Positions 27,618-35,874 of a stretch of 64,000 bases of DNA are shown here, one piece after another. The notes beneath the pieces were generated by a model that was given only the letters and a program-made list of their open reading frames with translations, did not search any database and was not told the origin of the DNA. This DNA comes from Dyadobacter sp. 50-39. GTDB lineage: Bacteria; Bacteroidota; Bacteroidia; Cytophagales; Spirosomataceae. The DNA is taken from assembly GCA_001898145.1 (NCBI GenBank), contig MKSR01000024.1, forward strand, positions 78,497 through 142,496. Reading direction: 5' to 3'. Position 1 is the stretch's first letter; every line of letters starts with the position of its first letter. The translations under genes were made by a program, and so were the position numbers.

Positions 27618-28847
27618 TTAATGCATGACACTGGCATCCGCTCCCTGCTGTACTTCCACTTTCCCGGTGATAAACCGCCTGCCCATCACCAGCACAATCA
27701 GCGCCAGCGTAGCCGAGCCCGCCATAGCCGCCACCATGGGAATGACGGAAGGCTCTTCAAACAAGCTGATCGCAATGGAAATCAGCGTACCGGCCCCCAT
27801 CTGAAATGCACCCATCAACGCAGAAGCACTTCCCGCATTACGCGTGAACGGTGCCAGTGAAAGCGCGGCTGCATTGGGATAGGTGTAACCCACACAGCAG
27901 AGAAAAAGAAACAGGAATGCAAGCGTGGAAGTGAGCGTCAGCACGTCATTCAGCGCTGCTGCGAGGAAAGCAAGGCCGATTACAGCCTGGCATATCAGCG
28001 CCACATTCACAATCTGTTCGCTGGTAAACCGCCTTAGCATTAAAGTATTCACCTGCCCGGAACCAATAAAACCGACTGAAAGGAATGCAAAAATCCAGCC
28101 GTACACCTTGCCATCGATTTTGAATACCTCCATGAAAACAATGGGAGAACCGGATACGTAGGCGAACAAACCCGCAAATGCGACGGCCCCGGTAATGGAA
28201 TAAGTATAGAACTGCGGCACGCGGAGCACCTCGAGGAAGTTCGTGATAATGGGCTTCGGTTTCAGGGACAAGGTTTTGTCGGGCTTGTAGCTATCGGGCA
28301 GCCACAATGCGGTGGCAGCCAGAATGGCCACGCCCATCACGGTCAAAATCATAAACACGGCATGCCAGCCAAATGCGTCGGTCACATAACCGCCGACGGT
28401 CGGGGCGATCATCGGGGAAAAGCCTACCACGAGCAGCAACAGTGAAAACACCTTGGCATTTTCACTTACCGGGAATAGGTCACGGACCATCGCCACCGAA
28501 GCGACCGTCGCGGCGCAGCTGCCGACAGCCTGGATAATGCGTAACACGATCAGTTGCTCGACGCTCGTCGCCAGGGCGCATCCCGCGGAGGCCAGGATGT
28601 ACACCGCCAGGCCGATGAACAACGGCTTCTTACGGCCGAAACGGTCGAGCAGCGGGCCATAAAGCAGCTGGCCCAGCGAAATTCCGACGAAATATCCGGA
28701 CAAAGTCTGCGATACTTTTGCAGCGGTGGTATTGAGGTCGCGCGCGATGGCCGGAAACCCGGGCAGGTACATATCGATGGAAAATGGGCCAAGCGCAGTC
28801 AGGCTCCCCAGAATGAGGATCAGAAAAAAGTAAGTCTTTTTGGACAT
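27618..28847 (-). CDS. Bcr/CflA family multidrug MFS exporter
   Basis: Proton-driven 12-helix drug efflux pump of the inner membrane, 409 residues from ATG 28847. The motif-A loop (LYGPLLDRFGRKKPL) follows helix 2, and the TM1 segment ALGPFSIDMYLPGFP is the Bcr/CflA hallmark. A GTG/TTG-type extension to 28943 would add 32 residues without transmembrane character, so I prefer the ATG. It is likely cotranscribed with the helicase gene 24 bases downstream, an association without obvious functional meaning. Confidence 0.92.
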   Translation of the reverse strand: MSKKTYFFLILILGSLTALGPFSIDMYLPGFPAIARDLNTTAAKVSQTLSGYFVGISLGQLLYGPLLDRFGRKKPLFIGLAVYILASAGCALATSVEQLIVLRIIQAVGSCAATVASVAMVRDLFPVSENAKVFSLLLLVVGFSPMIAPTVGGYVTDAFGWHAVFMILTVMGVAILAATALWLPDSYKPDKTLSLKPKPIITNFLEVLRVPQFYTYSITGAVAFAGLFAYVSGSPIVFMEVFKIDGKVYGWIFAFLSVGFIGSGQVNTLMLRRFTSEQIVNVALICQAVIGLAFLAAALNDVLTLTSTLAFLFLFLCCVGYTYPNAAALSLAPFTRNAGSASALMGAFQMGAGTLISIAISLFEEPSVIPMVAAMAGSATLALIVLVMGRRFITGKVEVQQGADASVMH

Positions 28848-28921
28848 TGAAATTGTGGTGTGGAGAAATCCGGTAACTGGTCTAACACCGATTGTGCCGG
28901 GCGGGTTCGATGGCAGCACAC

Positions 28922-28950
28922 AAAAAAGGCCCCGGTTACGCACCGGAGCC
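28922..28950 (-). terminator. Rho-independent terminator after the small-gene pair
   Basis: On the minus strand GGCTCCGGT pairs with ACCGGGGCC (one C-A mismatch) around a 5-nt loop, and the stem is followed by six T. It ends transcription from the two small genes before the MFS exporter. Confidence 0.8.
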
Positions 28951-28981
28951 TGCTTCTATTTTCATGGCAACATACCTAAGA

Positions 28982-29176
28982 TCATGCTGCTACCCAATTG
29001 AGCCTCTTCTGTACCTCCTTTTCACTTTCACTGACCGCATAAGGCACCTTGTTCTTAAGGTGGATGATGCAGCCCTGCCCTTTTTTATTGGGAGTAATTT
29101 TAAGAACGTCTTCTTTATGGATGATAATGTTAATGAGCTTTTGCCCAAGCAATTTGAATGTACCCTTCTGTACCAT
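28982..29176 (-). CDS. Small protein of unknown function (64 aa), FlbD-like appearance
   Basis: Short protein starting at ATG 29176. Its layout is a beta-rich core with a hydrophobic KLINIIIHKEDVLKI stretch, a KNKVPYAVSES turn and a short C-terminal helix, similar to the small FlbD-like fold, but the similarity is structural guesswork. It lies 26 bases after another small gene and is followed by a good terminator, which supports that it is real and expressed. No catalytic motif. Confidence 0.6.
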   Translation of the reverse strand: MVQKGTFKLLGQKLINIIIHKEDVLKITPNKKGQGCIIHLKNKVPYAVSESEKEVQKRLNWVAA

Positions 29177-29202
29177 GTCCTTCTTGAATAAAAAATTAAT
29201 GC

Positions 29203-29415
29203 TTATGCAATTCCACTAATCGAACTTCCCGATTTCAGGTAGAGCAGGAAGTAATCCTTCGAAATAAGGAAATAGCCAAGGTCGGTCCGGTTACTCAATT
29301 GTAGAAAATCAGCCACTTCTCTTTGCGCTTCCGATTCAGATCTGGCACCTGTGACGGTAAGCACTGCGCCGGGTTTCAAGCTTTTCGCTGGGTTGTTACC
29401 TAGTGTCGCTACCAT
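29203..29415 (-). CDS. Small protein of unknown function (70 aa)
   Basis: I start it at ATG 29415 because the longer frame to 29583 has a proline/arginine-rich, non-protein-like N-terminus. The 70 residues hold a lysine-rich strand (LKPGAVLTVTGA), an acidic helix (SESEAQREVADFL) and a C-terminal DLGYFLISKDYFLLYLK strand pair. Soluble, no motif recognised. Same strand and spacing as the 64-residue gene, so the two form a pair divergent from the Ku gene. Confidence 0.6.
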   Translation of the reverse strand: MVATLGNNPAKSLKPGAVLTVTGARSESEAQREVADFLQLSNRTDLGYFLISKDYFLLYLKSGSSISGIA

Positions 29416-29782
29416 AGTATATCGATTTAAAGAGTTAGTCTTGTTGTGAAATTGTTTTCGGGAAGCACTATTTAAAAATACATGCCAGGTTCCCGGACAC
29501 AACGGACGTATAAGGATATTTCTGGGAGGCTTACGTGGTAACTTATTAGGAATATAGGGATACAAAATGTTGATTACAAGCACTTTGGAAATTTATTTAA
29601 AAAATTTACAGGAAATATTGAAATAGTGCCATCAATCGAATTGCGGTGTCCAATTTTGAGGAAGTATTATCAAAATGATGATGGGTAATCCGCGTGGGAC
29701 GATAGCCATTAATGCGCCCCTGTTCGCTCTCGCGCCGGAACGGCATGGATTTTGTCTGAAACGGTTATCAAACGACAACATT
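29416..29782. other. Divergent intergenic region before Ku
   Basis: About 367 bases, AT-rich in the middle, without a credible gene. An in-frame extension of Ku to 29675 exists but encodes residues outside the Ku fold. I see no exact TAnnTTTG box on either strand. Confidence 0.5.
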
Positions 29783-30556
29783 ATGAGAGCAATATGGTCC
29801 GGGGCGATCGGGTTCGGCCTCGTGAATATCCCCGTCAAACTTTTCAGTGCCGTCCAGGCGAGCGAGCTGGATCTCGACATGCTGGACAAAAAAGACCACG
29901 CCAACATCCATTTTCAGCGCGTAAACGCCAACACGGGCCGTGAAGTGAAATGGGAGAACATTGTACGCGGCTACAAGGTCGAAGACAATTATGTGGTACT
30001 GGATGAAACGGATTTTGAAAAGGCTAGTCCCGAAAAATCCAAGATTATAGAAATCGCGGAATTTGTGGAGGAAAAGGAGATCGATAGCATTTATTACGAA
30101 ACACCCTACTATCTCCAACCCGAAAAATCGGGCGCGAAACCATATGCGCTGCTCCGCGACGCATTGAAAAAGACCGGCAAATGCGGCCTCGGCACGTACG
30201 TGCTTCGCAACCGCGAAAGTCTGGTCCTCATCAAACCCCAGAACGACCTCCTGATCCTGAACAAGATCCGGTTTGCCGAAGAAATCCGCGACCCCGCAGA
30301 ACTGAATATCGCGGATGTAAAGATCAAGCCCGCGGAAATGAATATGGCCGTACAGCTGATAGAGCAGCTGACGACGGATTTCGATATTTCGAACTACAAG
30401 GATACTTATAATGAAAAGCTGCTGAAACTGATCATGGCGAAGGCCAAAGGCAAAAAACCGGCTGCTACTAAAATGAAAGTCGTGCATTCGAAAAGCCGCG
30501 ACCTGATGGCCCAGTTGAAGGAAAGTCTGTCTGCACCCAAAAGAAAAGCATCATGA
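29783..30556 (+). CDS. ku: Ku protein, non-homologous end joining
   Basis: Prokaryotic Ku homodimer subunit that threads onto double-strand DNA ends and recruits LigD. About 257 residues from ATG 29783; the start MRAIWSGAIGFGLVNIPVKL is diagnostic for the family. The core domain runs to about residue 225 and the lysine-rich C-terminus (AKGKKPAATK, APKRKAS) matches the DNA-binding tail of bacterial Ku. Its stop overlaps the next gene's start by four bases (ATGA), giving tight coupling to the LigD polymerase. Confidence 0.97.
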   Translation: MRAIWSGAIGFGLVNIPVKLFSAVQASELDLDMLDKKDHANIHFQRVNANTGREVKWENIVRGYKVEDNYVVLDETDFEKASPEKSKIIEIAEFVEEKEIDSIYYETPYYLQPEKSGAKPYALLRDALKKTGKCGLGTYVLRNRESLVLIKPQNDLLILNKIRFAEEIRDPAELNIADVKIKPAEMNMAVQLIEQLTTDFDISNYKDTYNEKLLKLIMAKAKGKKPAATKMKVVHSKSRDLMAQLKESLSAPKRKAS

Positions 30557-31452
30557 AAAAGAAAGCGGAAATTACCCACCCGGAGAAGGTTTACTGGCCG
30601 GACGAGCATATTACCAAAGGCGAACTGATCGACTATCACCGCAATATCGCGCCCTACATCCTGCCCTACATGAAAAACAGGCCGCTCTCGCTGCGCAGGC
30701 AGCCTAACGGGATCAAAGACGAAGGCTTTTTCCAGAAAGATGCCAGCGATTCGGTGCCGGAATGGATCAAAACTTTTGAAATACTGGCCGAGTCGACCGG
30801 GAAAATGGTGAACTACCATGTGGTAAACGATGTAGAAAGTCTCCTCTACATCGCCAATCTGGGATGCATTGAAATGAATCCCTGGAACTCGACCATCAAC
30901 AAACTCGACAATCCCGACTGGATTGTCATGGACATCGACCCGTCGGATAAAAACACCTTCGATGACGTCATCGATGTTGCATTGACGATCAAGCAAATCC
31001 TCGACGAAATGGAGGTGGAAGGATTCTGCAAAACCTCCGGCGCGAGCGGCATGCATGTATACATTCCTTTCGGCAAGAAATACGACTACGACCAGGCGCG
31101 CGACTTTGCGGAGTTACTCGCGCACATGGTTACCGAGCGCCTCCCCAAACTCACCACGTTGGAACGTTCGCTCTCGAAACGCAAAAAGAACCAGATCTAC
31201 GTCGACTATCTGCAAAACCGCATCGGGCAGACGCTCGCGTGTGCGTACAGTGCCCGCCCGAAGCCTGGCGCCACGGTTTCCACACCCCTCGATTGGGGCG
31301 AGGTGCAGCATGGCCTCAGCCCGAAAGACTTTACAATCAAAAACATCTTCGGGCGGCTGGAAAAGAAAGGAGACCTTTTCAAAGGCGTGCTGGGCAAGGG
31401 CATTAACCTCAATAAGGCATTGCAAAAGCTCTCGCCACCCGTGCAGGATTAG
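30553..31452 (+). CDS. Stand-alone LigD polymerase (primase-like) domain
   Basis: NHEJ polymerase of the archaeo-eukaryotic primase superfamily, which fills gaps at broken ends with nucleotides. The 299 residues cover only the Pol domain: THPEKVYWP near the N-terminus, catalytic aspartates in WIVMDIDPSD, the KTSGASGMHVYIP motif and YVDYLQN. No ATP-dependent ligase or 3'-phosphoesterase domain is attached, and none lies in this window. The ligase must be encoded elsewhere if the pathway is complete. Overlaps ku by four bases. Confidence 0.95.
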   Translation: MKKKAEITHPEKVYWPDEHITKGELIDYHRNIAPYILPYMKNRPLSLRRQPNGIKDEGFFQKDASDSVPEWIKTFEILAESTGKMVNYHVVNDVESLLYIANLGCIEMNPWNSTINKLDNPDWIVMDIDPSDKNTFDDVIDVALTIKQILDEMEVEGFCKTSGASGMHVYIPFGKKYDYDQARDFAELLAHMVTERLPKLTTLERSLSKRKKNQIYVDYLQNRIGQTLACAYSARPKPGATVSTPLDWGEVQHGLSPKDFTIKNIFGRLEKKGDLFKGVLGKGINLNKALQKLSPPVQD

Positions 31453-31505
31453 GAGATGATTTGAAGGTGTATTTACTTTAACCCTTCTAAACCAAAACCA
31501 ATACC

Positions 31506-32672
31506 ATGCGCCTAATCCCTACTCAAAAGAACATCGGCACGGCGTTGCTGATCGTGCTCCTCATTGCACCGTTGCTTTTCCTGAACAGCTGCTCATCCGA
31601 AAAGGACGGCGAAGGGGATGCGGATTCCACCAAAAGACCCGTCGTGATCGGCTACGTCGGCGGTTTCCACGGATTGCTCAATACCGGTAATATCGATGCC
31701 AAAATGCTCACGCACATCAATTATGCATTCATCGACATTAAAGATGGCAAGGCATTTCTGAGCAACGAAAAAACCGACACCACCAATTTCCGCCAGCTCA
31801 ACCTCCTGAAAGCCGATAATCCCGACCTGAAAATCCTGATCTCGATCGGCGGATGGGCGTGGAGCGAGCACTTTTCGGATGCCGTTCTGACGGACTCGTC
31901 GCGCAAGGTATTCGCAAAAAGCAGTGTGGAGATTATCAAAAAATACAATCTCGACGGCGTGGACATCGACTGGGAATACCCTGGTCTACCCGGTGAAGAA
32001 GGCAATGTCTACCGTCCGGAAGACAAGCAGAACTATACCGAAATGTTTCACGCGATCCGCAATGAGCTGGACCTGCTCGAAGAAGAAACCGGTAAGAAAA
32101 AGCTGCTGACCACCGCCGTGGCAGGCTGGGTGGAGTTCCTGAAAGCGACCGAAATGGACAAGGCGCAGCGCTACCTGGATTACGTGAACCTGATGACCTA
32201 CGACTTGTTCCAGGGGGACACCGCCGTGCACCACGCAAGCTTGTACCCTTCCAAAATCTACAAAACGGCCAAATCCGTGGATAATGCCGTAAAAGGCTTC
32301 CATGCAGCGGGAGTTCCGATGGAGAAACTGGTGGTAGGGCTTCCGTTCTATGGCCGGATGTTCACCGTGGCCAAGCTGGAAAAAGGACTTGGGCAAAAAC
32401 AGATCAAGCAGCAATACATCGATGGCTACTCCTACATCAAGGATAGCCTGGTCAATAAAAAAGGCTACAAGGAATACCGCGATACCGTGGCCAAGGCGCC
32501 CTACCTGCTCAATGCAGAAACCGGCGACGTACTGAGCTATGACGACGAGGAGTCGGTAAGGGAAAAGTGCAAATATGTGCTGGCCAACAAGCTCGCCGGC
32601 GTGATGTTTTGGGAATACGACTCCGACCCCAAGAAGTATCTGCTTAACGAGATTGATAAATCTTTAAAATAG
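31506..32672 (+). CDS. Glycoside hydrolase family 18 (chitinase-like) lipoprotein
   Basis: Secreted, lipid-anchored enzyme that would hydrolyse beta-1,4 links in chitin or related N-acetylglucosamine polymers by substrate-assisted catalysis. 388 residues; lipobox LNSC with Cys29. The TIM barrel shows HINYAFIDI, SIGGW and the catalytic DGVDIDWEYP with Glu157 as acid, plus MTYD and the terminal MFWEYDSD. No chitin-binding domain is attached. It ends 9 bases inside the convergent endonuclease V gene. No SusC/SusD pair is next to it. Confidence 0.95.
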   Translation: MRLIPTQKNIGTALLIVLLIAPLLFLNSCSSEKDGEGDADSTKRPVVIGYVGGFHGLLNTGNIDAKMLTHINYAFIDIKDGKAFLSNEKTDTTNFRQLNLLKADNPDLKILISIGGWAWSEHFSDAVLTDSSRKVFAKSSVEIIKKYNLDGVDIDWEYPGLPGEEGNVYRPEDKQNYTEMFHAIRNELDLLEEETGKKKLLTTAVAGWVEFLKATEMDKAQRYLDYVNLMTYDLFQGDTAVHHASLYPSKIYKTAKSVDNAVKGFHAAGVPMEKLVVGLPFYGRMFTVAKLEKGLGQKQIKQQYIDGYSYIKDSLVNKKGYKEYRDTVAKAPYLLNAETGDVLSYDDEESVREKCKYVLANKLAGVMFWEYDSDPKKYLLNEIDKSLK

Positions 32673-33404
32673 CTTCCAGCTATCCACTTCATGATACCCC
32701 TCGGCAAGCGCCCCGATCCGGAACCTGTTCACGTACTCATGTGCGTGGCGCGTGGGCTCCGGCAGGCGGTGCTTGCCGGTGCATTTCAGCGCGAAGGTGA
32801 GGCTGTCTTCCAGGCTCATCTTGTGGCCGGGAGAAATGAAGACCGGTTTGACATGATCTTTGGTCCTCACTGCGTAGCCGATCACCTCTCCCCTGTCGGT
32901 CACATAGCTGTATTCCCCTTTTAATTTGCCGGGCTCGTCGTATTGTCCGGCAAGCTTTTTCTTGGCACAACCCATTGTCACCGCCCCGGTAAGCACGCCG
33001 AAATGCGAAGCAATGCCCATCCTGCGGGCGTGCAGAATGCCGTTCCCATCAAACATGACCACATCCGGCTTCACCGGAAGCTGTTCATAGGCTTTCAAAA
33101 TGGCCGGAATCTCGCGAAATGCGAGGTAGCCGGGCACGTAAGGAAATATGGTGCTGCTTTTCACCAGCGAATAGGCCACGGGTTGTAGGTCGGGGTAGCT
33201 TAGTACCACCAGTCCGGCGTAAACGGTTTCACTATAAAGCGCCAGGGAAATATCCGCGCCTGCAATTGTTTTAATGTCGTTTGGGAAAGGTTCCAGGCTT
33301 AAATACCCGCGAAGCTGCTGCTGGATAAGCGTTGCTTCCGGGATCGTGAGCTGGTCGTAGTTGAGCTCCGGGGTGATGACCATCCGGTTCAATGAGTCTG
33401 GCAT
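32664..33404 (-). CDS. nfi: Endonuclease V (deoxyinosine 3'-endonuclease)
   Basis: DNA repair nuclease that nicks one nucleotide 3' of deoxyinosine. About 246 residues from ATG 33404; a later ATG at 33383 is also possible. Motifs: AGADIS (metal-binding Asp), REIPAILKAYE, FDGNGILHARRMGIASHFG and FISPGHKMSLEDSL, all matching the Nfi core. The frame upstream of 33404 adds residues that overlap no conserved region. Convergent with the GH18 gene and divergent from the following small membrane protein gene. Confidence 0.96.
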   Translation of the reverse strand: MPDSLNRMVITPELNYDQLTIPEATLIQQQLRGYLSLEPFPNDIKTIAGADISLALYSETVYAGLVVLSYPDLQPVAYSLVKSSTIFPYVPGYLAFREIPAILKAYEQLPVKPDVVMFDGNGILHARRMGIASHFGVLTGAVTMGCAKKKLAGQYDEPGKLKGEYSYVTDRGEVIGYAVRTKDHVKPVFISPGHKMSLEDSLTFALKCTGKHRLPEPTRHAHEYVNRFRIGALAEGYHEVDSWKLF

Positions 33405-33465
33405 GATATTTCGTGGTTGTATACGAAAGTTATTACCCTGATCAATCAAAAACTACGCCACCTTC

Positions 33466-33972
33466 ATGGAACAAACCTCCGTCAGACGCAAATGGGCCAA
33501 TTGGAAGTTCATTTCATTCGTTGTAATCCTCATTGCCATTTTTGTCAAATTTTATGTGCTGGACAGTCACGATGAGAATGCGCCCGTAACCGTGGCGCTG
33601 GACCTCCCGCAAGTCGCATTCCGAAGCCAGCAGGAAGTAGCCGCCGTGCTGGGTGAAGGCACGCTGGAAAGCTATTACAGCGACGAGCAGGCCGGTTGCG
33701 AGAAATGCCCCCGCGTGACCTACCGCGAGGGCAAGGTGGAAATTATCTATATCAACGACATTGCCGACCAGATCAGGCTGAACAAACTCTCCGACTACGA
33801 ATTTGAGGACCGCATTATCCTGGGACTGCTCAACCTGACGGAGAACATTGCGCCAAAAGTCGATGAGAAAGGCGTAAAAACCTGGGAGAATTACCAGAAA
33901 TATACCCAGATCTCTGCATTTTCGAAAAGCGGCGATGTGGACTATATTTTGATTAAAGCCAAGACCAAATAG
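33466..33972 (+). CDS. Membrane-anchored protein of unknown function
   Basis: A 168-residue protein with a positively charged N-terminus (RRKWANWK), one transmembrane helix (about 15-31, FISFVVILIAIFVKFYV) and an exported mixed alpha/beta domain with one cysteine pair (GCEKCP). The C-terminal part (SAFSKSGDVDYILIKAK) resembles small periplasmic domains of Bacteroidota without a named family. It starts at ATG 33466, 61 bases from the divergent nfi start. Monocistronic as far as visible. Confidence 0.8.
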   Translation: MEQTSVRRKWANWKFISFVVILIAIFVKFYVLDSHDENAPVTVALDLPQVAFRSQQEVAAVLGEGTLESYYSDEQAGCEKCPRVTYREGKVEIIYINDIADQIRLNKLSDYEFEDRIILGLLNLTENIAPKVDEKGVKTWENYQKYTQISAFSKSGDVDYILIKAKTK

Positions 33973-34199
33973 CTACGCTACCGAACACTTGCTCACACTG
34001 CTGAGCACTACTTACCGCAAACCGGAATATTGTACTTTTTAAATAAAAACCATCTCGTTAGCGTGTTGGGCCGTATTTGAATATTTCAATTCTAAAAAGT
34101 GCATAAAATCCTTTAAATCACTCATCACTAATAAAAACCATTCACATAGCCGTTTGATCACTCATTGAATAAATAGGTGGCCATTCATAAAATCCCATT

Positions 34200-34207
34200 T
34201 ATATTTG
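34200..34207 (+). promoter_or_regulatory. Bacteroidetes -7 box (TATATTTG)
   Basis: Exact TAnnTTTG match 45 bases before the ATG of the 73-residue exported protein at 34253. No clear -33 element. Confidence 0.5.
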
Positions 34208-34252
34208 CATCATCAAATAAGACAAAGACAAGAAAACAAAATAAATGGAGCT

Positions 34253-34474
34253 ATGAAAACTTTGATCACAACCCTCGTTAGCGTTATCGCATTGACCAGT
34301 TCAGTTGCATTTGCAGACGATAATAAGTCAACCACTACAATCAAGAACACGTTGCCGGCATCGACCCCGGTGGTAGAAACACCGGCACCACCGAAAGCGA
34401 CAAAAGTGAACCCATATAGTACACAAACGCCCGCTCAGAAAGCGGCCATCGTGGAGCTTAAAACGACAAAATAG
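34253..34474 (+). CDS. Small exported protein of unknown function (73 aa)
   Basis: Starts at ATG 34253 with a signal peptide (TLITTLVSVIALTSSVAFA, cleavage before DDN). The mature part is about 50 residues, rich in Thr, Pro, Ala and Lys, with a KVNPYSTQTPAQKAA segment, so it is probably disordered. It has its own -7 box and its own terminator, which argues for an abundant single-gene transcript. No family recognised. The longer frame from 34205 is not protein-like. Confidence 0.75.
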   Translation: MKTLITTLVSVIALTSSVAFADDNKSTTTIKNTLPASTPVVETPAPPKATKVNPYSTQTPAQKAAIVELKTTK

Positions 34475-34510
34475 GTTTTAGTAAAAATTGAAAGGTGAAA
34501 TTGAGATGTT

Positions 34511-34541
34511 AAAAAGGAGGGCGCTTGCTCCTCCTTTTTTT
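34511..34541 (+). terminator. Rho-independent terminator after the 73-aa gene
   Basis: A 10-bp stem AAAAAGGAGG/CCTCCTTTTT with a 9-nt loop and T-rich flanks. It is nearly symmetric, so it can also serve the convergent MFS gene ending at 34563. Confidence 0.9.
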
Positions 34542-34562
34542 ATGCCCATCCATTAAGGCAGA

Positions 34563-35855
34563 CTATGCAGCAGCAAGGGGTGCCCTGCTTTTGTCTGAGG
34601 AGCGGTACTTATCGAAGTAAATATTACTGGCCGCCAGCAGCAGGAGGCCCAAAACGAATTGCAGGTAAGAGAACTGCATCAGCACCCGCGACCAGCTCAG
34701 GTCCTTCATAAAAAACTCCTTGTAGAGCAGCAGCCCCACGCTGCCCATATAGCCGATACTCTCGCAGATGTACACGAAATACCCCGCATTGGCCTTTACG
34801 CGGTACAATGCGATCATTCGCTCGAAAACGACGGTTTGAAGCACCGTATAGGCCAAAAACAAACCAAGTCCCACCAGCAGCATCCAGTAAAAACCGCTGA
34901 TCACCGATTTTTCAAACAGCAGCGTCCCCACGCCGATCAGGATAACACCCCCGAAAAGGATCAGGTAGGCAAGCCGGAAACCGGTCAGATTATCCCGCAC
35001 GAACGCCAGTGCGCCGATAATGACCAGCACCACAATGCCGGTGATCATTTCGGTGGTGGTGAGCACGCTGCTCCCCCAATGCGAGTCGATCTCGTTCCAT
35101 ATCTCGATCGTGAAATTGTCGCGGAAGTCGCGCACGACCACCAGCGTGGCGTAAAAAATAACCAGGCAGGCGATGGGGAAGCCGAATTGCCGCATGACCT
35201 GCCGCTTATCCCCGCCCGTCATAGGCACACGTTCCGTGCGCAAGGCCACGTCCTCCGCGGTCGGTTTCGGGATCATGGCCAGCATCCATACGAACATCAG
35301 AAAAGGCGGCAGGAAAAGCAAACCCATCAAAAACGGCATCCAGAACTCCGTGATGCCGGGAAAAATAGCGTGAACTTCGATGTAAGTAGTTTTGAGAATA
35401 CCCGAGGCTACTACCACACTGATATTAAGGCCCATGGCCAGCATTTCCGTAAACCGGCGGCCTTCCAGGAAACTGAACACCACTCCGTACACCATCCCGA
35501 GCGGGAGGCCATTCATAAAAAGGAAAATAAAATTGTAAGGGTAAGGCACCAGCCCGAAGAAAAGCAGCGCCAGTTCTGCCAGCAAGATGAGCCCGATCAC
35601 CAGCCTGATCCGCGCATTGTGTTTCAGCTCCGAAATCACTTTGATCCCCGCGAACTTGGAGAGCGTGTAGCCCGCTACCTGTGAGATGATCAGGACCGCC
35701 TTGTAGCTTACCTCACCGAGTTCAAGCCCATGGTAAAGCCCTGCATTGAACGGCTTGCGAAAGGCGTACATGCAGAAATAAGTCCCGAAGGAAGCGACAA
35801 CAGCCCAAATGATGAAAAACGTATTCGATCGTGCGAGAGCTTCTTTCAGGCGCAT
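34563..35855 (-). CDS. DUF5690/MFS-type transporter at the end of the phosphonate-like operon
   Basis: Twelve-helix inner-membrane protein of 430 residues in the DUF5690 group of major-facilitator-like proteins. The first segment reads FGTYFCMYAFRKPFNAG, reminiscent of organophosphate antiporters such as GlpT/UhpT, where a YxFRK-type start is common; this similarity is by eye. It lies 19 bases after the class III PLP enzyme gene, as the last gene of a five-gene unit. I infer import of a phosphonate or related organophosphorus compound. A different solute cannot be excluded. Confidence 0.85.
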   Translation of the reverse strand: MRLKEALARSNTFFIIWAVVASFGTYFCMYAFRKPFNAGLYHGLELGEVSYKAVLIISQVAGYTLSKFAGIKVISELKHNARIRLVIGLILLAELALLFFGLVPYPYNFIFLFMNGLPLGMVYGVVFSFLEGRRFTEMLAMGLNISVVVASGILKTTYIEVHAIFPGITEFWMPFLMGLLFLPPFLMFVWMLAMIPKPTAEDVALRTERVPMTGGDKRQVMRQFGFPIACLVIFYATLVVVRDFRDNFTIEIWNEIDSHWGSSVLTTTEMITGIVVLVIIGALAFVRDNLTGFRLAYLILFGGVILIGVGTLLFEKSVISGFYWMLLVGLGLFLAYTVLQTVVFERMIALYRVKANAGYFVYICESIGYMGSVGLLLYKEFFMKDLSWSRVLMQFSYLQFVLGLLLLAASNIYFDKYRSSDKSRAPLAAA

Positions 35856-35874
35856 AAGGTCATTTTTTGCGTTT

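Noticed and set aside
29675-29782. Upstream extension of Ku to an earlier ATG at 29675.
   Set aside because: Ku proteins begin at MRAIWSG; the 36 added residues match nothing in the family.
31506-32672. Linking the GH18 enzyme with the SusC/SusD pair as a polysaccharide utilisation locus.
   Set aside because: They are about 13 kb apart with unrelated genes between, and on opposite strands.
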